A stretch of DNA of 7,045 nt, taken from contig USKC01000164.1 in NCBI GenBank assembly GCA_900555195.1, forward strand, positions 1-7,045, read 5' to 3'. The notes under the pieces were generated by a model. It ran no database searches, was not told where the DNA came from, and saw only the letters and a list, made by a program, of their open reading frames with translations. The translations under genes were made by a program, and so were the position numbers. Each line of letters starts with the position of its first letter. Positions within the stretch are counted from its first letter, which is position 1. Origin of the DNA: an uncultured Lachnospiraceae bacterium (GTDB lineage: Bacteria > Bacillota > Clostridia > Lachnospirales > Lachnospiraceae). Below are positions 1-5,687 of this stretch, piece after piece.

Positions 1-60
1 TGGTGCCTATTATGAAAACTCAAAACTCTTTTTCTCATTTAACTTTGGAGGAACGCCCGT

Positions 61-70
61 CTTCCGTCGT
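61..70 (+). repeat. Left terminal inverted repeat of the IS
   Basis: The bases cttccgtcgt are exactly complementary to 2027-2036. One step further out the two sides match only sporadically (13 of 15 if the repeat is extended to 56 and 2041), so the 10-bp core is the safest call. Confidence 0.6.
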
Positions 71-79
71 AGTACTAGG
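71..79 (+). repeat. 9-bp direct repeat agtactagg, copy 1 (copy 2 at 2007-2015)
   Basis: The same nine bases occur just inside both proposed IS ends in direct orientation. Copy 2 starts on the last base of the transposase stop codon. It could be a transposase-related site, or, if the IS ends were placed differently, a target duplication. The second reading is less likely because the sequences next to it are not inverted repeats. Confidence 0.4.
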
Positions 80-163
80 AAAGTTCCGGCGTTTTCATCT
101 TCCCATTTTTTCACTTTTTCTCCCGAACCTCGTCTTTTCCTATATTTACGGCATATTTTCAAT

Positions 164-183
164 GCCCTTTGGGGGCTTTTTTT
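164..183 (+). terminator. Rho-independent terminator upstream of the transposase promoter
   Basis: A GCCC/GGGC stem (164-167 with 173-176, five-base loop) is followed directly by seven T residues at 177-183. It is nested in a longer perfect 11-bp inverted repeat, 153-163 with 184-194, so read-through RNA could form an extended hairpin with the T-run as a bulge. Placed before the transposase promoter, it would insulate the gene from outside transcription, a known way insertion sequences limit their own activity. Confidence 0.65.
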
Positions 184-184
184 A

Positions 185-213
185 TTGAAAATATTTTTGG
201 AGTATAGTATAAT
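185..213 (+). promoter_or_regulatory. Sigma-70-type promoter of the transposase gene
   Basis: TTGAAA at 185-190 and a perfect TATAAT at 208-213 are separated by exactly 17 bases. The predicted start of transcription is near 220, giving a leader of about 30 bases. The -35 box lies inside the right arm (184-194) of the long inverted repeat that surrounds the upstream terminator. Confidence 0.75.
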
Positions 214-214
214 A

Positions 215-234
215 ATGGTACTTTATGGTACTTT
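215..234 (+). repeat. Tandem duplicate of a 10-bp unit in the transposase leader
   Basis: The unit atggtacttt occurs twice without interruption (215-224, 225-234), between the -10 box and the ribosome-binding site. Eight bases of it, ggtacttt, recur at 2040-2047 just outside the proposed right end. The position suggests a binding site or a replication slippage product. No function can be assigned from sequence alone. Confidence 0.6.
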
Positions 235-249
235 GTTAGGAGGGGAATT

Positions 250-2007
250 ATGGCGTACTTTTTACGACAGGAAAAAAAGAAAAAAGGACTCTATCTGCAA
301 ATGTATGACTCCTACTGGGACAAGGAGATGAAACAATCCCGCACAAAAAATGTCATGGCCTTTGGCTATGTGGAGGACCTCATCTCCGATGAAATCCCGG
401 ATCCCGTCGCTTATTATAAAGAGTTTGTAAGGCGCAAAAACGAGGAACGCGCTGCTGCTTTTGCGCAGGAAACCCGTCCCCGTGCTTTTGCTGCCCCTGT
501 TGAATACCACCTCGGGCAGTTTCTCCTCCATACTCTCTTGGAAGAACTGAATGTCAAGGACGTCATCGGCATCCTCTCCGCCCAAATGCGTTTCCAGTTC
601 CAGCTATACGACATGATGGCCCAGCTCATTTTTTCCAGGGTCATCTGCCCCTGCTCGAAATCTAAAACGGTTTCCTCTGTTTTTCCCCATCTTTACAACA
701 GCTCCCCGATGTCAGAAGATCAGGTTTATGATGGCCTGGCTTTTATCGGTGAATCCTACAAGAAATACATTGAGCTCTTTAACCATTGTTATGAGCAACA
801 CTATCCAAGAGATTTCAGCCATGTGTTTTTTGACTGTACGAATTATTATTTCGAGATCGATCTGCCCTGGGAAGATAAACAAAAAGGACCCTCCAAGGAG
901 AACCGGCACGCTCCAATCATCGGGCAGGCGCTCCTCCTTGACGCGGATCTGGTGCCGGTCTCCATGCAGATGTATCCAGGAAACGAATCTGAAAAACCAT
1001 ATATTCGAAAGACCATTGAGGAAATGAAAAACAGGCATAAGATTTCCGGAAAGACTGTGCAGGTCGCGGATAAAGGCCTCAACTGCGCCAGGAATATCTA
1101 TGCTGCCGTGAAAGAAGCAAGTGACGGGTATATTTTCTCCAAATCCATCCATGGCAGGAACTTAAGCGAGAAAGAAAAGAAATGGGTCGTATTAGAAAAT
1201 GATCAGAATGTATGGGTAAATCACACAGATAAGAACGGGAAGCTCTTATACCGTCTTAAGTCCTGCGTAGATACTTTTTCTTATCAATTCAAGGAAACCG
1301 ATCCGGAAACCGGCAAAGAGACCGTGACAATGTTTTCCGTGACCGAAAAACGAATTGTTTCCTACAATCCCTCTCTGGCCAAAAAACAAACGGCTGAGAT
1401 CCTGAAAATGGCGGATAAGGCTTCTAACTATACGACATACAAGGCGATGACCCGGGAGGAACTGGGGGATTGTGCGAAATACATCAAGGTAACCAATAAG
1501 GATAAAAACGGAAAGAAAATCAAACCCGTTATCGAGATTGACCAGGAAAAGCTGGAAGAGGATCTGAAGTATGCAGGGTATAACCTTATAGTCACCTCAG
1601 AACTGGATATGGACCCGCTTCAGGTTTACCAGACATATCACAGCTTGTGGAAGATCGAGGAATCCTTCCGGATTACAAAGTCTTATCTGGACGCGCGCCC
1701 GGTTTATGTACAAAAAAGAGAAACAATCTATGGGCATTTCTTGATCTGCTACCTTAGCTTGTTTCTTTTAAGAGTATTAGAAATCAAAGTGTTCAAAAAC
1801 AAAATCAATTCCTATGACCTGATTCACTTTATCCGTGACTTCCGGGTGGTAAAAGGAGGGGATGGCTCCTATATCAACATATCCAGAAACCAGTCGGTCA
1901 ACGAAAAAGTGAAAGAATTGACCGGACTGACAAATCTGGATGCGCTGTATCTGTCCGAAAAGGAAGTCGAAAATTTCTTCCAAAACTGTATTCTGCTTGA
2001 CTCCTGA
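250..2007 (+). CDS. IS1634-family DDE transposase
   Basis: This 585-residue protein catalyses strand cutting and transfer of the insertion sequence using a DDE (RNase H-like) active site that binds divalent metal. The likely catalytic residues are D195 in FFDCT, D274 in VADKG and E470 in LWKIEESFR. The last motif reads Y463-x2-L-x3-E470-x6-K477, the YREK pattern of the IS4/IS1634 group with leucine in place of the arginine. The long insertion between D274 and E470, rich in beta-type sequence and lysine (about 300-445), is typical of this group. The ATG at 250 is preceded by AGGAGGGG (238-245), a very strong ribosome-binding site at correct spacing. The reading frame is full length with no stop or frameshift, so the enzyme may be active. 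The lysine-rich start (residues 9-12, KKKK) may aid DNA binding. The gene converges with mscS. Family is confident; activity is inferred. Confidence 0.93.
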   Translation: MAYFLRQEKKKKGLYLQMYDSYWDKEMKQSRTKNVMAFGYVEDLISDEIPDPVAYYKEFVRRKNEERAAAFAQETRPRAFAAPVEYHLGQFLLHTLLEELNVKDVIGILSAQMRFQFQLYDMMAQLIFSRVICPCSKSKTVSSVFPHLYNSSPMSEDQVYDGLAFIGESYKKYIELFNHCYEQHYPRDFSHVFFDCTNYYFEIDLPWEDKQKGPSKENRHAPIIGQALLLDADLVPVSMQMYPGNESEKPYIRKTIEEMKNRHKISGKTVQVADKGLNCARNIYAAVKEASDGYIFSKSIHGRNLSEKEKKWVVLENDQNVWVNHTDKNGKLLYRLKSCVDTFSYQFKETDPETGKETVTMFSVTEKRIVSYNPSLAKKQTAEILKMADKASNYTTYKAMTREELGDCAKYIKVTNKDKNGKKIKPVIEIDQEKLEEDLKYAGYNLIVTSELDMDPLQVYQTYHSLWKIEESFRITKSYLDARPVYVQKRETIYGHFLICYLSLFLLRVLEIKVFKNKINSYDLIHFIRDFRVVKGGDGSYINISRNQSVNEKVKELTGLTNLDALYLSEKEVENFFQNCILLDS

Positions 2008-2026
2008 GTACTAGGTTTTGAGAGAA

Positions 2027-2036
2027 ACGACGGAAG
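2027..2036 (-). repeat. Right terminal inverted repeat of the IS
   Basis: The bases acgacggaag are the exact reverse complement of 61-70. The repeat lies 20 bases beyond the transposase stop codon, a normal position for an IS right end. Confidence 0.6.
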
Positions 2037-2140
2037 TCAGGTACTTTTTCCATCGCTGCTTCGTAAATGGAGCGCTTCATCTGCTTGGCTTCCTCTTCAG
2101 AACGAAATGGTTCTTTTTGAGAAAATATGCACTTTGACGT
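2037..2140 (-). other. Possible remnant of a minus-strand coding sequence beside the IS
   Basis: On the minus strand, the frame opening after a TGA at 2141-2143 reads without a stop to the IS right end. It gives a charged, helix-like stretch including SEEEAKQMKRSIYEAAMEK (ATG at 2078-2080). Across the element, the minus strand of the left flank reads KTGVPPKLNEKKSFEFS followed by TAA TAG at 7-12. This could be the two sides of a small gene split by the insertion, but the frame through the junction cannot be proven and I recognise no family. A chance open frame is quite possible. Confidence 0.2.
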
Positions 2141-2161
2141 TCATCCATGCCAAAAGCAGTT

Positions 2162-2183
2162 GCTGTCGGACAGCTGTTTTTTT
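2162..2183 (+). terminator. Possible terminator downstream of the IS (+ strand)
   Basis: A 5-bp stem gctgt/acagc with loop cgg (2162-2174) is followed after two bases by seven T residues (2177-2183). It lies 155 bases past the transposase stop and would stop transcription leaving the element before it runs antisense into mscS. The stem is short, so this is a modest call. Confidence 0.42.
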
Positions 2184-2230
2184 GTGCATACATATCCTTT
2201 TTATTCCATAGGAAAGGAAACTTTCTCCCA

Positions 2231-2271
2231 AAGAAAAAAACTCCCGAACCAGCTGCCTGGCTCGGGAGTTT
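2231..2271 (-). terminator. Rho-independent terminator of the glgB-mscS unit
   Basis: A 15-bp stem (2238-2252 with 2257-2271) closes a four-base loop and is followed on the minus strand by a T-rich run (2240-2231). In minus-strand RNA all positions pair, one of them as G-U. In plus-strand RNA the same position would be an A-C mismatch, so the hairpin is tuned to the minus strand. It begins 17 bases past the mscS stop. Confidence 0.88.
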
Positions 2272-2287
2272 CCCACTCAGTATTCCT

Positions 2288-3193
2288 TCATTCCTCTTCT
2301 TTTTCCGATACATGTACATCCATCTGCGGATACGGGATGGAGATGTTGTTCTCATCGAACGCATATTTTATTTTTTCCAGCATCGCCCATCTCACCGGCC
2401 AGAAATCTTCCGTCTTGGTCCAGAACCGCATGCCCAGCATAACGGCGCTTTGCGCCAGATCGTCAACATAGATGCTGTATTCCCTGTCCTTACAGATCCG
2501 ATCTTCCTGCAGCAGCAGCTCTTCCAGAATCCCTTTCGCCTGCCTGATATCCGCTTCATAGGATATTCCCACCTTCAATTCCACACGCCTGTTCTCTTCC
2601 CTGGTCACATTGGTAATGCTGGTATCCGCCAGATAGCCGTTGGGAAGCAGAATCGTCTTATTATCGATGGTTGCCAGCTTCGTATAAAAAATGGAGATCT
2701 CCGATACCGTTCCTTCGTTCTGATAGGTGGCTTCCATAATATAATCCCCCACCCGAAACGGATGCAGCATCATGATCAGAATCCCACCGATGCAGTTTTT
2801 CAGGCTTCCCTGAAATGCCAGACCGATCGTTACGGTAGCTGAACCAAGCACTGTGGCGATAGTTGTGGCGTCGATTCCAAGATGGATTGCAATCTGAAAG
2901 AGCAGGAATGCATACATGCCCACTTTCAGGCAGGAGTCCAAAAACTGCTTGACTTCCTTACTTGCATTGGCCCTCTTCAGCGCATTCGCAGCAATCTTTC
3001 TGATCACCGCTATCACCCTGGAACCGATCAGAAAGACCACCACGCATAAAACGGCCCTGATGAGCAGGTCCAGAAGGGACTTCGGCGCATCACGCAGCAG
3101 CTGCTCTCCGATTGCCAGTTCTTCAGATACCTCTGTGGAAGCCTGATCTGAAAGCAAAACGCCGACGGTCCATATTCCCCAGTTCATATTCAT
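2288..3193 (-). CDS. mscS: Small-conductance mechanosensitive channel, MscS family
   Basis: This 301-residue membrane protein should open under membrane tension and release solutes during hypo-osmotic shock; E. coli MscS, its model, is a heptamer of 286 residues. Three hydrophobic segments lie near residues 40-63, 85-107 and 110-142. The third is the pore helix, with VLGSATVTIGLAFQGS at 115-130 matching E. coli VLGAAGLAVGLALQGS. The hinge glycine is G129 and the beta domain carries LLPNG (182-186). The C-terminal PYPQMDV (287-293) is nearly identical to E. coli. The two pore-closing leucines of E. coli (L105, L109) correspond to V121 and L125, so the gate is slightly altered. The ATG overlaps the glgB stop (ATGA), pointing to translational coupling; a second Met lies two codons in, and no strong ribosome-binding site is seen. 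A good terminator follows. Family is very secure; conductance is not predictable. Confidence 0.95.
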   Translation of the reverse strand: MNMNWGIWTVGVLLSDQASTEVSEELAIGEQLLRDAPKSLLDLLIRAVLCVVVFLIGSRVIAVIRKIAANALKRANASKEVKQFLDSCLKVGMYAFLLFQIAIHLGIDATTIATVLGSATVTIGLAFQGSLKNCIGGILIMMLHPFRVGDYIMEATYQNEGTVSEISIFYTKLATIDNKTILLPNGYLADTSITNVTREENRRVELKVGISYEADIRQAKGILEELLLQEDRICKDREYSIYVDDLAQSAVMLGMRFWTKTEDFWPVRWAMLEKIKYAFDENNISIPYPQMDVHVSEKEEE

Positions 3194-5631
3194 TCTTCAT
3201 CCACCGTCTTTCTGCGTGGCTTGGTCACCTTTACCGGCCTCTCCACTTCTCCTTTTTCCGAGATCACAGCATCCGCCTCAAAGAATTTATCCGCCAGTTC
3301 TTCCTTCAGTGTCTTGGCCGCTGACGCTTTTGTTCCCGCCTTTCTTCCGGCCTTCTTTTTGGCGGCTTCTTTGGCCTTCCTCTCTTTTTCCGCTTTCCTC
3401 TTCGCGATCTCCTTCAATTCTTCCCGGGTATACGGATGATAGGCAAAAATGCTGATGCTAAGAGGCGCCTGATGTATTTTGATGGAGTACTCCTTCCCGT
3501 CCCAGGCTTCTTCTGCTGCCGCCTTTACTCTGCCGTTCACCCTGCCTTCTCCGCCGAACTCTTTGGCATCAGAATTCAGAATTTCCTTATATTTTCCATT
3601 GAGCGGAACGCCTATCTGATAGTTCTTCCTTTCCACATTGGCAAAGTTCAGCACCACCAGAAGCATTTCTTCCGCTTTCCCCGCCTTTCTTACAAAGGAA
3701 AGCGTGCAGTCATTGGCGCTGATGCAGTCGATCCATTCAAATCCTTCCCAGCTCGTATCCTTCAGATACAGGGCAGGCTGCTGCCTGTAAAGATGGTTCA
3801 GAGCCTTCACAAAATCCTGCAGTCCCTTGTGCTCAGGATTCTCCAGAAGGTACCACTCCACTTCCCGATTTTCATTCCACTCATCATACTCTCCGATATC
3901 CTGGCCCATGAACAGCAGCTTTTTGCCCGGATGGCACATCATATATCCATAACTGGCTTTCAGATTGGCGAACTGTTCTTCCCTGTTTCCAGGCATCTTT
4001 CCGATCATGGACGCCTTTCCATGTACCACCTCGTCATGAGAAAGCACCAGCATGAAATGTTCGCTGTATGCATAAACCATGCTGAATGTAAGGGAGTTAT
4101 GACAGCCGGAACGGAAATAGGGATCCTGGCGGATGTAACCGAGGAAGTCGTTCATCCATCCCATATTCCACTTCATATCAAAACCGAGCCCGCCTTCTTC
4201 CAGGCTCCCCGTCACCATAGGCCAGGCGGTAGACTCTTCCGCAATGGACAGCGCCCCTCTTCCCCTCTTATGGATCATGCTGTTCACATGGCGCAGGAAT
4301 TCCATGGCCTCCAGATTCTGGTTGCCCCCATAGATATTCGCCACCCACTCTCCATCCTGTTTTCCATAATCCAGGTACAACATGGAAGCGACCGCATCCA
4401 TGCGGATGCCGTCCGCATGATACTGTTCAATCCAAAACAGAGCATTGGCGATCAGATAGTTGCTCACCTGGGGCCTGCCGTAATTATAGATGAGGGTTCC
4501 CCAGTGCGGATGCGCCCCCTGCCTGGGATCCTTGTGCTCATACAGGCAGGTCCCGTCAAACGCGGACAGCCCATAGGTATCCCGCGGGAAATGCGCAGGA
4601 ACCCAATCCAGAATCACCCCGATCCCCGCCTTATGAAGCTCGTTCATGAAATACATGAAATCTTCCGGAGTTCCGTATCTGGCCGTCGGCGCATAATAGC
4701 CGATCACCTGATATCCCCAGGAACCGTCAAAAGGGTGTTCCATGACCGGCATCAGTTCTACATGGGTATATCCCATTTCCTTCACATAAGAAATCACAGC
4801 CGGAGCCAGTTCCCGGTAATTACAGTAGGGACGGTCGTCTTCCGGCCTTTTGAAGGAACCAAGATACAATTCATAGACGCTGACCGGCTCCTTGGTATAG
4901 TCTGTCTTTTCCCTTTTTCGGATCCAGTCCTCATCTTCCCAGGCAAATCCGGAAATATCCCGGATAATGGATGCAGTATCCGGCCGAAGCTGCTGGCTGA
5001 ATGCGTATGGATCCGCCTTCAGATAGGTCAGTCCGCCTCTCGCCTTTAATTCATATTTGTAATTCTGTCCCTCCAGTTTTCCCGGAATGAACAGTTCAAA
5101 AATCCCGGAATCCCATAGCCTCCTCATCTGATGGACGCGGCCGTCCCACTCATTGAAGTCCCCCACCACGCTCACGCGCAGGGCATTCGGCGCCCAGACG
5201 GCAAAATGCACCCCTTCCGTCCCGTCAATGGTGCAAATATGCGCACCCAATATCCGATATGCTTCATAATGAATCCCTGCGGAGAACAGATCTGTGTCCT
5301 GCTTGGTAATGACCGGTCCGTATCTGTAAGGATCCCTCTCTTCCTTCACTTTTCCGTCCGGATAATGGATTCGATATGCATAATCAGGAACTTCCTTTCC
5401 GGGTACCAGAACAGCAAAATAACCGGCATCATCCGCAAGTTCCATTTCCACCGCTTTCCCTGTGCCGTCAAGCAGAAGTTCCACCCGCTCGGCTCCAGGC
5501 GCAAACATCTGAAACACAGTGGAACTTCCCGCCGCATGGGGCCCCAGGATTTTATGCGGATTATCCTCTTCCGAATAGATCACCGCCTCAATCTCCGGCC
5601 AATTCATCAGCTTATACAACTTATCCTTCAT
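3190..5631 (-). CDS. glgB: 1,4-alpha-glucan (glycogen) branching enzyme, GH13 with CBM48
   Basis: The enzyme cuts an alpha-1,4-glucan chain and rejoins it by an alpha-1,6 bond, making the branches of glycogen in the cytoplasm. Residues 1-110 form the N1 beta-sandwich seen in long GlgBs and about 125-215 the CBM48 domain (VHFAVWAPNA, VVGDFNEWDG). The GH13 barrel follows, then an all-beta C domain ending near 735. Conserved regions are DWVPAHF (342-348), DGIRMDAV with nucleophile D412, AEES with acid/base E465, and SHDEVVHG with D533. These sit at a constant +7 offset from E. coli D405, E458 and D526. E. coli GlgB has 728 residues; this one has 813 because of a tail of about 78 residues rich in Lys and Ala (736-813). 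The ATG at 5629-5631 has an AGAGGGAG ribosome-binding site (5637-5644) and its own promoter. It overlaps mscS by four bases. No other glycogen gene is in the window. Confidence 0.97.
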   Translation of the reverse strand: MKDKLYKLMNWPEIEAVIYSEEDNPHKILGPHAAGSSTVFQMFAPGAERVELLLDGTGKAVEMELADDAGYFAVLVPGKEVPDYAYRIHYPDGKVKEERDPYRYGPVITKQDTDLFSAGIHYEAYRILGAHICTIDGTEGVHFAVWAPNALRVSVVGDFNEWDGRVHQMRRLWDSGIFELFIPGKLEGQNYKYELKARGGLTYLKADPYAFSQQLRPDTASIIRDISGFAWEDEDWIRKREKTDYTKEPVSVYELYLGSFKRPEDDRPYCNYRELAPAVISYVKEMGYTHVELMPVMEHPFDGSWGYQVIGYYAPTARYGTPEDFMYFMNELHKAGIGVILDWVPAHFPRDTYGLSAFDGTCLYEHKDPRQGAHPHWGTLIYNYGRPQVSNYLIANALFWIEQYHADGIRMDAVASMLYLDYGKQDGEWVANIYGGNQNLEAMEFLRHVNSMIHKRGRGALSIAEESTAWPMVTGSLEEGGLGFDMKWNMGWMNDFLGYIRQDPYFRSGCHNSLTFSMVYAYSEHFMLVLSHDEVVHGKASMIGKMPGNREEQFANLKASYGYMMCHPGKKLLFMGQDIGEYDEWNENREVEWYLLENPEHKGLQDFVKALNHLYRQQPALYLKDTSWEGFEWIDCISANDCTLSFVRKAGKAEEMLLVVLNFANVERKNYQIGVPLNGKYKEILNSDAKEFGGEGRVNGRVKAAAEEAWDGKEYSIKIHQAPLSISIFAYHPYTREELKEIAKRKAEKERKAKEAAKKKAGRKAGTKASAAKTLKEELADKFFEADAVISEKGEVERPVKVTKPRRKTVDEE

Positions 5632-5654
5632 ATCTGCTCCCTCTTCTTTCTTTC

Positions 5655-5684
5655 ATTATTCGCAACGGTCCATATGGGTGTCAA
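5655..5684 (-). promoter_or_regulatory. Promoter of glgB-mscS in the gap after the DUF1015 gene
   Basis: On the minus strand a perfect TTGACA (5684-5679) is followed after 18 bases by AATAAT (5660-5655), five of six matches to TATAAT. Transcription would start near 5648, giving a short leader of about 17 bases that still holds the full glgB ribosome-binding site. The -35 box begins four bases after the upstream stop codon, and no terminator separates the genes, so read-through from upstream is also possible. Confidence 0.7.
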
Positions 5685-5687
5685 CCG

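Larger units (their letters stand above)
61..2036 (+). mobile_element. Insertion sequence, IS1634-type, apparently complete (about 1.98 kb)
   Basis: The element is defined by one intact DDE transposase gene and a perfect 10-bp inverted repeat, cttccgtcgt at 61-70 and acgacggaag at 2027-2036. Its length of about 1976 bp fits the IS1634 family, whose members carry a single long transposase of 500-600 residues. The interior left end has a terminator hairpin followed by a strong promoter and a ribosome-binding site, a typical arrangement that blocks transcription entering from outside. I could not find a short target-site duplication directly beside these ends. IS1634 itself is known to make long, variable duplications, and only 60 bases of left flank are visible, so this is not conclusive. 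The outer boundaries are therefore an inference. The family assignment rests on the protein motifs. Confidence 0.72.

Noticed and set aside
19..26. ctcaaaac, complementary to gttttgag at 2015-2022, as a possible outer IS inverted repeat
   Set aside because: Only 8 bp and AT-rich; using it would place one end outside and the other inside the stronger 10-bp repeat pair, which is inconsistent.
3..188. Short open frame of 61 codons on the + strand at the window's left edge
   Set aside because: It runs through the proposed IS end and through the terminator hairpin and T-run. The composition is low-complexity Phe/Pro/Ser, so it is not a credible gene.
2238..2271. The long palindrome as a bidirectional terminator or a mobile repeat
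   Set aside because: The G-U pair and T-run favour the minus strand, and no other copy is seen in the window, so a simple mscS terminator explains it.
2147..2842. Open frame of 231 codons on the + strand over the 3' half of mscS
   Set aside because: It runs through the minus-strand terminator and is antisense to conserved MscS sequence; no protein family is recognisable.
3436..5049. Long open frame of 537 codons on the + strand inside glgB
   Set aside because: It is exactly antisense to a gene with all GH13 catalytic motifs. The translation shows no family motif, and it has the His/Pro/Arg-rich look of a mirror frame.
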